A stretch of 64,000 nt of DNA from Dokdonella sp. (GCF_017744955.1 NZ_JAGIAG010000004.1:186001-250000), one strand, 5' to 3'. Shown: positions 30,901 through 42,293, counted from the stretch's first letter. The notes: generated by a model not told the origin, from the sequence alone. Program-made: numbers and translations.

Positions 30901-31092
30901 ACCGTGCCGCTGGTGTTCTCGCACGGCGCCGGCGCCGAGGTGCGCTCGATCACCGGCATCACGGTGTTCTCCGGCATGATCGGCGTGACGCTGTTCGGCC
31001 TGTTCCTGACGCCGGTGTTCTACGTCGGGTTGCGCAAGCTGTCGGGTCGCAAGCTCGTGCAGCACGGCACCGCGAGCGTCGCGCACGCCTGA
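27931..31092 (+). CDS. RND efflux transporter (HAE1 family, AcrB/MexB-like)
   Basis: 1053 residues from GTG 27931, with AAGGAGA upstream. Proton-driven multidrug exporter of the inner membrane, trimeric. Seen: FFIDRPIFAAVLSIVIFAAG at the start, the proton-relay aspartate pair in GIVVDDAIVVVENVER, the FVPMAFLTGVTGQFYKQFA segment, and the second-half motif GLACKNAILIVEFARELE. Length matches HAE1 pumps. No outer membrane factor gene follows, so a shared TolC/OprM must be used. No local TetR/MarR regulator is seen. Confidence 0.95.
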   Translation: MDFSKFFIDRPIFAAVLSIVIFAAGLIAIPLLPISEYPEVVPPSVIVRTVYPGANPKVIAETVAQPLEAAINGVENLMYMKSVAGSDGVLQITVTFHPGTNADDAAVRVQNRVSQAQARLPEDVRRQGVTVQKQSPTFLMVVFLSSKSGKYDTLYLRNYAVLNVKDELARLPGVGDAQIFGGGDYAMRIWLDPDKIASRGLTASDVLNAIREQNVQVSAGQVGAEPIPGGSDFLIPVNAQGRLSTPEQFGEIVLKSGANGEIVRLSDVARLQLGAGDYTLRAQMEGHSAAGIGIFQAPGANALAIQEAVMAKMAELSKRFPEGIEYSAPYDTTIFVRDSIKAVVSTLLEAVLLVVLVVILFLQTWRASIIPLIAVPVSIVGTFAALYVLGFSINTLTLFGLVLAIGIVVDDAIVVVENVERNIEEGRTPLQAAHQAMTEVSGPIIAIALVLCAVFVPMAFLTGVTGQFYKQFAVTIAISTVISAINSLTLSPALAAKLLKAHDAPKDLPSRLIDRLFGWIFRPFNRFFKASSDKYQGAVSRTLKFRGAVFLVYALLLVGTGLMFQLVPRGFIPIQDKMYLMAGVKLPEGSSIERTDAVLNKVVKIGLAEEGVESSGAFPGLNALQFSNTPNTGLVFFPLKPFGERHRTAKEINDSINQKIQGIQEGFTFALLPPPILGLGNGSGYSLFIEDRASLGYGALQSAVTAFQGTVAQTPGMGFPISTYQANMPQYDAEVDRAKAKAQGVPLTELFATLQTYLGSAYVNDFNLFGRTWQVIAQADGPFRDSVEDIANLKTRNDRGEMVPIGSMVTIKQTYGPDPVLRYNGYPAADLLGEAEPSMLSSAQAMDKIGEIAKQVLPNGMTFEWTDLSYQEATQGKAALVVFPLAILLAFLVLAALYESWTLPLAVILIVPMCMLSALAGVKLLGGDNNTFVQVGLVVLMGLACKNAILIVEFARELEFQGKSIVEAALEACRLRLRPIVMTSVAFIAGTVPLVFSHGAGAEVRSITGITVFSGMIGVTLFGLFLTPVFYVGLRKLSGRKLVQHGTASVAHA

Positions 31093-31213
31093 TCGACGGG
31101 CTTCGCTTCGGTCCTTCCTCGCCCAGGGGAAGGATCGAAGCGGGTCTGCCCTGTCGAGGCGTGCGGATGGCACTTTCTTTCCCGGCTGCTGCCCGGGAGC
31201 TCAAAAGGAAGTT

Positions 31214-31280
31214 TTCTCGCAGAGACGCAGAGACGCGGAGGTAAAAGCTCTTCCTCTGCGTCCCTGCGTCTCTGCGAGAA
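31214..31280. repeat. 28-base inverted repeat with CTCTGCGTCTCTGCGAGAA core
   Basis: Arms 31214-31241 and 31253-31280 pair at 26 of 28 positions around an 11-base loop (TAAAAGCTCTT). The core CTGCGTCTCTGCGAGAA is a sequence I recall seeing repeated in many unrelated bacterial genomes. It lies between the converging pump and truD genes, and may be a mobile palindromic element that also stops transcription. Confidence 0.8.
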
Positions 31281-31304
31281 CCGCTTTCAATGAAAGCATG
31301 CGTT

Positions 31305-31323
31305 CGCCGGCATGACGCCGGCG
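31305..31323. terminator. Hairpin CGCCGGC-ATGAC-GCCGGCG
   Basis: Perfect 7-base arms, 5-base loop, between the converging pump and truD genes, next to another small hairpin (GCTTTCA-A-TGAAAGC, 31283-31297). Third member of the GCCGGC-ATGAN-GCCGGC set. Confidence 0.6.
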
Positions 31324-31362
31324 GAGCCGTTCGGTTGTCGACGAGATCGTCGGGCGCTCCGC

Positions 31363-32385
31363 TCAGGTCGACGCGGAGCGCGTATCGCAAAGCTCGCGTA
31401 CGACGGTGGTTGCGAAAGCGCCGGCCGGCAGCCGGAAATCGAGCACGAGAGCGTCGTCCGCTTCCCAGCTCGAACGCAGCTCCTCGGCGCGCAGGCGCAA
31501 GGCACGTCGCTGCTGCGACAGGGCTTCGCGTTCCAGCCCGCGCGCGAAGGAAGCGAGCGGTTCGAGCGCCGCCAGTTCGACCTCGCGCGCGGCGCCCGTG
31601 CTGCGCAGCTCGCCGGCACCCCACATCGGCCCGGTCGGGTCGATGTCGAATTCGGCCAGACGACGCGCGAGTTCGTCGCTCCAGGGTTCCGGACCGAAGA
31701 TGGCGTTCGAGCCGGCCAGCATCCACACCTCGCCGTCGAGGCCGCGATCCCAGCTGCCGTCGGCGACGCGTGCCGCCAGCACCGCATTGAACAACTCCGC
31801 CCGCGCCGCCGACAACGCGAAACCGCGCTGCTCGCGCGGCAGGCGCTTTCCCGCGAACAGCGCTTCGGCGAGATCGAGGTTGCCCTGCTCGCGGCCGAAA
31901 CGCTGCTCGCCGAAGTAGTTCGGCACGCCGCGCGCGCGCATCGCCTCGATGCGTGTCTCGGCCTCGGCACGGTCGCCTTGCACGTCGCGCAGCCGGATGC
32001 GGAATCGATTGCCGCGATGCGCGCCGCGCTTGAGCTTGCGATCGTGGCGCGTCGCCGACAGCACCGTCACGCCGGCGATGCCGAGCGCGGACCAGTCCGG
32101 ATCGACGCGGCCGGGCAATTGCACCGTGAACGCCTGCCGCGTCAGCGCGTGGCGATCCTTGAGGCCGGCGTAGCCGACCGCGACCGGCGCGACGCCCGCC
32201 GCGGCGGCGAGCCGGCGCGCCACCCACTCGGTATTCGCGCCGACCTTCTCGACGACCAGGAACGCATGCTCGCCCTGCCCGCTCGGCTCGAACCCGAGTT
32301 CCTCCTCGACCGTGAAATCGGCCGGGTCGGCGCGCAGGCGACCGCGGAGCGGCGGCGCGCCGTGGGCGAACGGCAGTTCGTTCAT
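31363..32385 (-). CDS. truD: tRNA pseudouridine(13) synthase TruD
   Basis: 340 residues from ATG 32385 (MNELPFAHG). Makes pseudouridine-13 in tRNA-Glu. Catalytic D77 in GYAGLKDRHALTRQ; other hallmarks are DFTVEEELGFEPSGQGEH, HRGNRFRIRLRD and GVPNYFGEQRFG. Last gene of the minus-strand ftsB-ispD-ispF-truD run. In E. coli surE would follow directly. Confidence 0.95.
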   Translation of the reverse strand: MNELPFAHGAPPLRGRLRADPADFTVEEELGFEPSGQGEHAFLVVEKVGANTEWVARRLAAAAGVAPVAVGYAGLKDRHALTRQAFTVQLPGRVDPDWSALGIAGVTVLSATRHDRKLKRGAHRGNRFRIRLRDVQGDRAEAETRIEAMRARGVPNYFGEQRFGREQGNLDLAEALFAGKRLPREQRGFALSAARAELFNAVLAARVADGSWDRGLDGEVWMLAGSNAIFGPEPWSDELARRLAEFDIDPTGPMWGAGELRSTGAAREVELAALEPLASFARGLEREALSQQRRALRLRAEELRSSWEADDALVLDFRLPAGAFATTVVRELCDTRSAST

Positions 32386-32443
32386 CGGAACGTGGCGATC
32401 GCGAATGCGGCGGCCACGCACGCGCCGGCGGAGAACGGGCCGA

Positions 32444-32995
32444 TCACGACTGCGGATCCAGCTCGACGCGCGTCACCAGCTCGCGCAGCGCGGGATCGTC
32501 GGCGGCGACGGTCGTCGGCGCGCGGCTGCGCTGCAGCAGCACCACCGCGAACGCGGCGATGCCCTCGCCGCGACCGGTGAAGCCGAGCTTCTCGCTGGTG
32601 GTCGCCTTCACGCTGACGTCGCCGATGCCGCAGCCGAGATCGGTGGCGAGATTGCGCCGCATCGCCTCGACGTGCGGCGCGATCTTCGGCCGCTCGCAGA
32701 CGATCGTCACGTCGGCGTTCGCCAGCGCGTAGCCGCGGTCGATCATCAAGGTCGCGCAGTGCAGCAGGAAATGCCGGCTGCTGACGCCCTTCCAGCGCGC
32801 GTCGCTCGGCGGGAAATGGATGCCGATGTCGCCGAGCGCCAGCGCGCCGAGCACGGCGTCGCACAACGCGTGGATGACGACGTCGCCGTCCGAGTGTGCG
32901 ACCAGGCCGCGGTCGTGCGGCACGTGCACGCCGCCGAGCACGACGTGATCGCCGGGACCGAATGCGTGGACGTCGATGCCTTGGCCGATGCGCAT
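32444..32995 (-). CDS. ispF: 2-C-methyl-D-erythritol 2,4-cyclodiphosphate synthase
   Basis: 183 residues. MEP pathway enzyme. Metal ligands D8, H10 (GIDVHAF) and H42 (IHALCDA); [14 protein letters not shown] and [14 protein letters not shown] segments are typical. The region before its ATG is made of GAATCAC heptamers and contains no Shine-Dalgarno sequence; this is odd for a tightly packed operon and may lower or vary its translation. The C-terminus is about 20 residues longer than the usual 158-162. Confidence 0.95.
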   Translation of the reverse strand: MRIGQGIDVHAFGPGDHVVLGGVHVPHDRGLVAHSDGDVVIHALCDAVLGALALGDIGIHFPPSDARWKGVSSRHFLLHCATLMIDRGYALANADVTIVCERPKIAPHVEAMRRNLATDLGCGIGDVSVKATTSEKLGFTGRGEGIAAFAVVLLQRSRAPTTVAADDPALRELVTRVELDPQS

Positions 32996-32996
32996 G

Positions 32997-33042
32997 GTGA
33001 TTCGTGATTCGTGATTCGTGATTCGTGATTCGTGATTCGTGA
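32997..33042. repeat. Tandem heptamer (GTGATTC)6 abutting ispF start
   Basis: Six perfect copies of GTGATTC from 32997 to 33038, then GTGA. On the coding strand this reads as GAATCAC repeats ending 1 base before the ispF ATG. Related text in the opposite sense (CCAATCACCAATCACGATTC, 33119-33138 region) sits at the ispD end. Six 7-base units are prone to slippage. Confidence 0.95.
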
Positions 33043-33124
33043 AAGGCTACAGGTCTTGGAGCGCTGTGCAAACGGCGGCGTGTTTCCTGAGCATCGCGTA
33101 TGCGCGGCTCTTACCAATCACCAA

Positions 33125-33931
33125 TCACGATTCCCGGCTCAACAGATACTCCGCCAACGCCAGATCCGTCGGCGTCGTCACCTTGATGTTGCTCTCGCTG
33201 CCTTCGACCAGCAACGGCCGGTGGCCCGCGCGTTCCATCGCCATCGCCTCGTCAGTGATTGCGACGCCGTCGCGTTCGGCGCGTTCGAGCGCGGCGACCA
33301 GTTCGCCGCGGCGGAACATCTGCGGCGTCAATGCGCGCCAGCGCGCCTCGCGCGGCTCGGTGGCGATCGCGCGCGACTGCGCGTCGCCGAGCTTGAGCGT
33401 GTCGCGCAACGGCGCCGCCAGCAGCGCGCCGCCGGCGGCGATTGCCTGCTCGATCAGGCGCTCGATGTCCTCGCCGCGCACGCACGGGCGCGCCGCGTCG
33501 TGGACGAGCACGTAGTCGCCCTCGCCGACCGAATCCGGCAGCGCGCGCAGGCCGGCCAGCACCGAACCGCTGCGCTCGCCCGCGCCGACCGTGGTCAACA
33601 CCGGCTTGCCGTTCAATTCGTGCAAGCCCGGCCAATACGCGTCGTCGTCCGCCAGCGCGACGAGCAGACCGCTGACGCCCTCGCAGGCGGCCAGGCGCTG
33701 CAACGTCCACAACAGCAAAGGCTTGCCGGCCAGCGCGACGTACTGCTTCGGCCGCTCCGCACCGAAACGCGCACCACGGCCGGCCGCCGGGACGACGCAC
33801 CACGGACGTTCGACACGGATCCGCCCGCCCTCGGCGGCGTGCCCGCGAACGCGAGCATCCGAAGTACCGTCATCCCCGGATTCCCGCGCGCGCTGGAATG
33901 ACGCGTCATGCGCAGGCTTGTCGCCGCTCAT
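33125..33931 (-). CDS. ispD: 2-C-methyl-D-erythritol 4-phosphate cytidylyltransferase
   Basis: 268 residues from ATG 33931, which overlaps the ftsB stop (ATGA). MEP pathway, CTP-dependent. Seen: VVPAAGRGARFGAERPKQY, the VHDAARPCV loop and ITDEAMAMERAG. The usual length is about 230; here some 35 extra N-terminal residues (including SFQRARESGDDG) are the translation of a palindromic repeat at 33868-33903. I find no other in-frame ATG, GTG or TTG between it and VVPAAG, so the extension appears to be real. Confidence 0.94.
   Translation of the reverse strand: MSGDKPAHDASFQRARESGDDGTSDARVRGHAAEGGRIRVERPWCVVPAAGRGARFGAERPKQYVALAGKPLLLWTLQRLAACEGVSGLLVALADDDAYWPGLHELNGKPVLTTVGAGERSGSVLAGLRALPDSVGEGDYVLVHDAARPCVRGEDIERLIEQAIAAGGALLAAPLRDTLKLGDAQSRAIATEPREARWRALTPQMFRRGELVAALERAERDGVAITDEAMAMERAGHRPLLVEGSESNIKVTTPTDLALAEYLLSRES
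33868..33903. repeat. REP-like palindromic element inside ispD 5' coding region
   Basis: Ends CGTCATCCC and GGAATGACG pair with one mismatch around a GC-rich centre. Same style as CGTCATTCCCGCG at 1433 and the palindrome at 1481. Its translation, SFQRARESGDDG, is a phrase typical of such elements when read as protein. Confidence 0.75.
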
Positions 33932-34236
33932 CGCCCTTTGCCGTCTTTCGACTTGTCCGCGTTCTGGTCGACGACCTGATAGAACGTCTCGCCGGGCTTG
34001 AGCAGACCGATCTCGGCGCGCGCGCGCTCCTCGATCGCCTCGTCGCCGTGCTTCAGGTCCTCGACCTCGGCCGCGAGCGTGTCGTTGCGCGCCTTCAGCT
34101 TGGCGTTCTCCGCCTTCTGCTCCTCGACGCGCTCGCGCAGGCGCCAGGTCTCGTGCAGGCCGCCTTGCCCGGTCCACAGGCGCACCTGCAGGGCGATCAG
34201 CAGGATCAGCAGGATCAGGGCGACGTAGCGCAGCAC
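33928..34236 (-). CDS. ftsB: Cell division protein FtsB
   Basis: 102 residues. Single N-terminal transmembrane helix (VALILLILLIALQVRLWTG), then a coiled coil (LRERVEEQKAENAKLKARND) and the ERARAEIGLLKPGETFYQ segment that marks FtsB. Forms the FtsQLB divisome complex. Located 12 bases after eno, and overlaps ispD by 4 bases. Confidence 0.95.
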   Translation of the reverse strand: MLRYVALILLILLIALQVRLWTGQGGLHETWRLRERVEEQKAENAKLKARNDTLAAEVEDLKHGDEAIEERARAEIGLLKPGETFYQVVDQNADKSKDGKGR

Positions 34237-34248
34237 GCTGCGGCGGCC

Positions 34249-35774
<1,526 letters not shown>

Positions 35775-36929
35775 TCACTCAAAGCCATCCTTATGAATCC
35801 CATCAATGACTCCATTGAATGAGTAAACCATACCTGTAGAGTTGGAAAAATGCGTCGGCGGCCGCCGAGAATCCGCAACGAGGATATCGCCACCACCAAG
35901 CGCCACCCCATTGAAAGCGCCCTGCGATTCCTCGTCCACGACCTCGAATGACTGAGGCCCCGAACTTCCGTCCATCGACAACAAGAAGACTTTATGTTGC
36001 ACTTCGCTCAGCACGGCCAAATTATCGCCATCGCAGATTATGCTGCGACCAAAGCGACGACCAAAATCTCCGGAGTAAAACGCCACTCCGTCATTCCGCC
36101 ATTGCAACGGGGTGCCGCTAAATAGCTGCACCTGGTCTGACATTCCCGACTGATCCTGATAGTTGGTTGAACTTACGGCAAGATGCCTGCCGCAAAGTGC
36201 CAAGGCAGTTCCAAACTTGCTCGATGCAGGCAACGGCGAAAAAATCGTCGATGCATGCACCCATTGCCCCTGGATCACTACAAAACTGGACACAGCAGAC
36301 ATATCGGAAGCAACTAGACGGTCTCCATCCATGGCCATAGCGTAACCGAGCCGAGGGAATGGGAAGGGCACGAGCAGTTCCTGCGCACCACCCCAAACGG
36401 ATCCACCGAACACATAGCCAAATACGTGGCTCGCCGCCACCCCACCCTCAGGATCAAAATCCAATGTTTGAATTGCAATACCGACATCGGAGGCGACGAG
36501 TGCATTTATGTTGCGTGCGCTTACTGGAAGACCAAGCCGCTGAACGAAACGCCAAGTAAGGTCATCACGCTCGAATACGTCCAGTGCGTTGTAAGGCACG
36601 TTGGATGACCATGACGCCACAATCAGCCAACGTCGGCTAATGGCAACAAGATTCCCAAACTGCCTCGTATCCACCGGATCAATGCGGGAGACAAAACCCC
36701 ACCCGTCCAGCTTTCTTTGAAAAAGAGAAACATATCCAGCGAAATCGTCGCGACCAGTCGGCGCACCGACGACCATAATATCCCTTGAAACGCCAAAAGA
36801 TGAGCCAAACTCAGGATATTCCCCCACACCAACCGTGGGGGCAATCTGCTGTTGAGCAAAAGATGACGCGATGCTGAAGAATAAGATTGCAACAGGCGAG
36901 AGCAATGCAACCAATCGTTTCATATACAT
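35775..36929 (-). CDS. Exported FG-GAP-like repeat protein (beta-propeller type)
   Basis: 384 residues from ATG 36929 (a GGGGGTGG site lies just upstream). Signal peptide MKRLVALLSPVAILFFSIASSFAQ. The body holds repeats of the FG-GAP style: FGSSFGVSRDIMVVGAPTG...GYVSLFQR, FGNLVAISRRWLIVASW, LGYAMAMDGDRLVASD, FGTALALCGRHLAVSS, FGRSIICDGDNLAVLS; five to seven blades likely. The last residues, IDGIHKDGFE, resemble the F-x-x-GF[DE] tail of other secreted proteins here. Base composition is clearly lower in G+C than its neighbours, a sign of recent arrival. Function unknown. Confidence 0.75.
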   Translation of the reverse strand: MYMKRLVALLSPVAILFFSIASSFAQQQIAPTVGVGEYPEFGSSFGVSRDIMVVGAPTGRDDFAGYVSLFQRKLDGWGFVSRIDPVDTRQFGNLVAISRRWLIVASWSSNVPYNALDVFERDDLTWRFVQRLGLPVSARNINALVASDVGIAIQTLDFDPEGGVAASHVFGYVFGGSVWGGAQELLVPFPFPRLGYAMAMDGDRLVASDMSAVSSFVVIQGQWVHASTIFSPLPASSKFGTALALCGRHLAVSSTNYQDQSGMSDQVQLFSGTPLQWRNDGVAFYSGDFGRRFGRSIICDGDNLAVLSEVQHKVFLLSMDGSSGPQSFEVVDEESQGAFNGVALGGGDILVADSRRPPTHFSNSTGMVYSFNGVIDGIHKDGFE

Positions 36930-36985
36930 TGACCACCCCCTATTGAAAACCATCTAAATAAAAAGCCGCCCCGCTCTGAAATTCT

Positions 36986-37816
36986 CTATGATTCCCACCA
37001 ACCACTACGACGCTTAAGAATTCGGTCCAGTTCGACCAGCGTCTCCAGCAACGCCGCCATCTTGCCCAGCGGCCACGCGTTCGGCCCGTCGCTGAGCGCC
37101 TTGTCCGGATCGGGATGGGTTTCCATGAAGATGCCGGCGATGCCGACCGCGACCGCGGCGCGCGACAGCACCGGCACGAATTCGCGCTGGCCGCCGCTCT
37201 TGCCGTCGGCGCCGCCGGGTAGCTGCACCGAGTGCGTCGCGTCGAACACGACCGGGCAGCCGGTGTCGCGCATGACGCTGAGCGAGCGCATGTCGGAGAC
37301 GAGATTGTTGTAGCCGAAGCTGGCGCCGCGCTCGCAGACCATGATCTGCTCGTTGCCGACGGCCTTGGCCTTGGCGGCGACGTGCTTCATCTCCCACGGC
37401 GACAGGAACTGGCCCTTCTTGATGTTGACCGGCTTGCCGGCGCGGGCGACGTTCTGGATGAAATCGGTCTGCCGGCACAGGAACGCTGGCGTCTGAAGCA
37501 CGTCGACGACGCTCGCGACCTCGTCCATCGGCGTGTACTCGTGCACGTCGGTCAGCACCGGCACGCCGATCTGGCGCTTCACCTCGGCGAGCACCTTCAG
37601 GCCTTCCTCGAGGCCGGGGCCGCGGAAGCTCGTGCCGGACGTGCGGTTGGCCTTGTCGAAGCTCGACTTGAAGATGAACGGCACGCCGAGCTTGCCGGTG
37701 ATCTCCTTCAGCGTGCCGGCGGTGTCGAGCTGCAGCTGCATCGACTCGATGACACAGGGGCCGGCGATCAGGAACAGGGGCCGGTCGAGGCCGACCTCGA
37801 ATCCACACAGTTTCAT
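36986..37816 (-). CDS. kdsA: 3-deoxy-8-phosphooctulonate (Kdo-8-P) synthase
   Basis: 276 residues from ATG 37816 (MKLCGFEVG). Condenses PEP with arabinose 5-phosphate for LPS core. Seen: [91 protein letters not shown]. Follows the VOC gene by 9 bases. pyrG-kdsA-eno is a common gammaproteobacterial order, here interrupted by the FG-GAP island. Confidence 0.97.
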   Translation of the reverse strand: MKLCGFEVGLDRPLFLIAGPCVIESMQLQLDTAGTLKEITGKLGVPFIFKSSFDKANRTSGTSFRGPGLEEGLKVLAEVKRQIGVPVLTDVHEYTPMDEVASVVDVLQTPAFLCRQTDFIQNVARAGKPVNIKKGQFLSPWEMKHVAAKAKAVGNEQIMVCERGASFGYNNLVSDMRSLSVMRDTGCPVVFDATHSVQLPGGADGKSGGQREFVPVLSRAAVAVGIAGIFMETHPDPDKALSDGPNAWPLGKMAALLETLVELDRILKRRSGWWES

Positions 37817-37825
37817 GATTTCCAA

Positions 37826-38206
37826 TCAGTCCCAGCGGTTGGCGTTCAATGGAAAATCCGGTCGCTGCACGCGGACCACGCAGAAACGCTGGCCGCTCGG
37901 CGCCTGCATGACGACCCAGCGTTCCAGCCGCGCATGCACCACGGCGCCGAGCGCCTCCAGCCGCGCGATTTCGGCCTCGATGTCGTCGGTTTCGAGGTCC
38001 AGGTGCACGCGGCTTTCGTGGTCGACGCGCTGGATCTGCACCATCGGCTGGTCGCTCGGCGTCTCGAGCTGACGGTAGCGCTCGCGACTGCCCGGATGCG
38101 CGAGGTCGACGCGACATCCGAGCGCGCCCGCCCAGAAATTTGCGGCGGCATCGACGTCGTCGACCTTGCAGTCGATCTGGATGGAACACAGGCGCGAATG
38201 GTGCAT
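37826..38206 (-). CDS. VOC-superfamily (glyoxalase-like) protein
   Basis: 126 residues. Two beta-alpha-beta3 halves: SIQIDCKVDDVDAAANFWAG at the start with a possible metal ligand, and HLDLETDDIEAEIARLEALGA. Likely metal-dependent dioxygenase/isomerase fold; no substrate can be named. Cotranscribed between pyrG and kdsA with short gaps. Confidence 0.8.
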   Translation of the reverse strand: MHHSRLCSIQIDCKVDDVDAAANFWAGALGCRVDLAHPGSRERYRQLETPSDQPMVQIQRVDHESRVHLDLETDDIEAEIARLEALGAVVHARLERWVVMQAPSGQRFCVVRVQRPDFPLNANRWD

Positions 38207-38250
38207 CGTCGGTCAGTCTCCCGTTCCGGACGACACGTGGCGAGACCGCG

Positions 38251-40290
<2,040 letters not shown>

Positions 40291-41883
40291 ATGCGCTTCG
40301 CCCTTCCCCTGTTGTCCACCCTCGCGTTCGTTGCCATGCACGCGTCCGCCGCCGAAATCAGCGTCGGAGCCGGCCCCTCCTGTACGACGCACACGATCGC
40401 CGATGCGCTCGTCCTCGCGGCGGCGACGGACGAGATCGACACGATCCGCCTCGCCGACGACCAGCCCTACGCGGAGCAGAAGGTCGAGATCACCACCTCC
40501 GTGAACCTGATCGGCGGTCATGCGAACTGCGGCAGCCTCGCCCCGTCCGGCAGGACCGCCCTGGTCGGCACCGGCCAATGGGCGACGCTCGTCATCGGCA
40601 ATACACAAAACCGCATTCAGGTGCGCCTGGAACGACTGAGCATCAGCGGTGGCGGCATCAACGGCGACCTCGGCTTCTGGGGCGGCCTCTACGTCGGAAG
40701 CAATACGCTGGCCGCGTTCGCCGACGTCGAGATCCACCACAACGCCAGCGATGCCGGCGGCGGCCTGACGATCGCCGAGGGCGCGATCGTCGATTTCGAG
40801 CGCGACGTCGACGTGCACGACAATCGCGCCGGGCTCGGCGGCGGCGTGCGCGTGCACGGCGCGACGCTGCGCGTGCGTCCGCACGGCGTGACCATCCACG
40901 ACAACGTCGCCTACAGCGGCGGCGGCGTCGCCGTGACCGGCGGCGCCTTGATGAGCGTCGGCACCGACATCGACGACCGGGAGACACGCGTGGACGGCGT
41001 GCTGATCGCCGGCAACATCGTCCAAGGCTCCGGCGGCGGCGTGTACGTCGGCGGGACCGGCTCGTCGCTGCTGGCCGACGACATGGTCGTGCGCGACAAC
41101 GTCGCCACCGACGGCGGCGGCGTCTACGCCACCACCGGCGGCTACGCGCAGTTCTCGCGCTTCCGCGAGGGTCCGTCGCGCCATTGCCCGGACGAACTGG
41201 AGTGCCTGCGCCTGTCGAACAACCGCGCCGACCGCGGCGGCGCGCTGTCCGTCCGCTACGGCGGCATCGCCCACGTCGACCAGACCATCGTGCGCGGCAA
41301 CGGCGCGGCCGACGGTCCGGCATTCTGGCTGGACCAAGGTTCCAGCCTGCGCCTCTACGCCAGCCTCGTCGTCGGCAACGACTGCGCCGAGTCGGCGCCG
41401 GACTGCCCCACGATCTACACGATCGGCAGCACGCTGCGCTTCGAGCACAGCACGTTCGCCGACAACGCCGGCAGCGACGCGCTCGTCCTGAGCGACGATC
41501 CCGAAGGGATCATCGCCTCCGACATCCAAGGCTATTCGAGCCTGGTGGCCGGCAAGTCGAGGCTCTTCGACTTTCTCGGCCCGGTGCCGGCCGTACGCTA
41601 CGACTGCATCCTCAAGGACCGCGGCGAACAGGAAGGCGACGCGACGCGCAGCGACGTCCTGCCCATCGCGTTCCAGAATCCCGAGCGCGGCGACTACCAC
41701 CTGCCGGGCGACAGCGCCGCGATCGACTGGTGCGACGGACTGCCGATATCGAGCCAATCGCCGGACATGGACGGCACGCCGCGCGGACTGGACGCCGCGA
41801 AGGCCGACCTCTTCGGCCCCTACGACCTCGGCGCCTACGAATCGGATCGCATCTTCGCCAGCGGGACCGAACCGCGACGCTGA
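40291..41883 (+). CDS. Secreted beta-helix protein A1
   Basis: 530 residues from ATG 40291. Signal peptide cut after residue 20 (MHASA). Group A pattern: AEISVGAGPSCTTHTIADAL at the mature start, GGHANCG, then a right-handed parallel beta-helix rich in GGG[VI/L] turns (DAGGGLTI, LGGGVRV, YSGGGVAV, SGGGVYVGG), the RVRPHGVTIHDN block, HCPDELECL, DCILKDRG and WCDG. Eight cysteines match the other group A members. C-terminus YDLGAYESDRIFASGTEPRR, a degenerate form of the tail. Role unknown; adhesion or carbohydrate binding are general possibilities for the fold. First gene of the array. Confidence 0.82.
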   Translation: MRFALPLLSTLAFVAMHASAAEISVGAGPSCTTHTIADALVLAAATDEIDTIRLADDQPYAEQKVEITTSVNLIGGHANCGSLAPSGRTALVGTGQWATLVIGNTQNRIQVRLERLSISGGGINGDLGFWGGLYVGSNTLAAFADVEIHHNASDAGGGLTIAEGAIVDFERDVDVHDNRAGLGGGVRVHGATLRVRPHGVTIHDNVAYSGGGVAVTGGALMSVGTDIDDRETRVDGVLIAGNIVQGSGGGVYVGGTGSSLLADDMVVRDNVATDGGGVYATTGGYAQFSRFREGPSRHCPDELECLRLSNNRADRGGALSVRYGGIAHVDQTIVRGNGAADGPAFWLDQGSSLRLYASLVVGNDCAESAPDCPTIYTIGSTLRFEHSTFADNAGSDALVLSDDPEGIIASDIQGYSSLVAGKSRLFDFLGPVPAVRYDCILKDRGEQEGDATRSDVLPIAFQNPERGDYHLPGDSAAIDWCDGLPISSQSPDMDGTPRGLDAAKADLFGPYDLGAYESDRIFASGTEPRR

Positions 41884-41960
41884 GCCTCGACGACCGGTCG
41901 GTATTGCCGCCCGGGCCGCCGCGAGCGCCGGTCATCCCAGCGGCGCTCGCCGGATACCCA

Positions 41961-41981
41961 CCGGGCGGCGATACCGCCCGG
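41961..41981. terminator. Hairpin CCGGGCGG-CGATA-CCGCCCGG
   Basis: Perfect 8-base arms in the 410-base spacer after A1 (41884-42293); no T-run. The rest of that spacer shows only the TGATAGGAAA box. Confidence 0.5.
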
Positions 41982-42143
41982 TCGTCTCCAGGATCACGCG
42001 CACGACACGGCCGCTGCACCTGCGCGGCGACGAAGCGATCGTCGCCGCTCGACACCAGCCTTCGAGCGGAAACCGACCGGCACCTGCGGACCTCGTTCGC
42101 CCCTGCGACCTGCAATGACGCGCGGCGATTCTGCGCGCGGCGG

Positions 42144-42153
42144 TGATAGGAAA
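42144..42153 (+). promoter_or_regulatory. TGATAGGAAA box, copy 2
   Basis: Identical to 40223-40232, about 140 bases before the A2 start and within a spacer that otherwise holds no gene. An AT-richer stretch (GTTCTGTAAGTACGACTCG) follows. Confidence 0.35.
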
Positions 42154-42293
42154 TCCCGCCCCGTTCCGTTCTGTAAGTACGACTCGTTGATCGAAGTCGG
42201 ATGCCACGTCGAAGCCGGACGACCGCGCTTCACGAACCGCCCCACTCGCGACGCGCCCTGAAGCCGACAGGATTCGGCACGACGGAGCTGGTC

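Noticed and set aside
26710..31173. Open frame of nearly 1500 codons antisense to the efflux genes
   Set aside because: The translation is Arg/His/Asp/Gln-rich with no domain, and it mirrors the codon bias of the AcrB/MexB-like gene on the other strand; a high-GC shadow.
26697..31244. Out-of-frame plus-strand open frame of about 1500 codons over the pump genes
   Set aside because: Arg/Gly/Ala-rich and without motifs; the true frame shows full adaptor and pump signatures.
32997..33042. Possible CRISPR or iteron array
   Set aside because: Direct 7-base tandem units without spacers and no cas or replication genes nearby; a simple tandem repeat.
35775..36929. Low-G+C island as a prophage or integrative element
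   Set aside because: No integrase, att-like direct repeats or phage genes; just one secreted protein gene.
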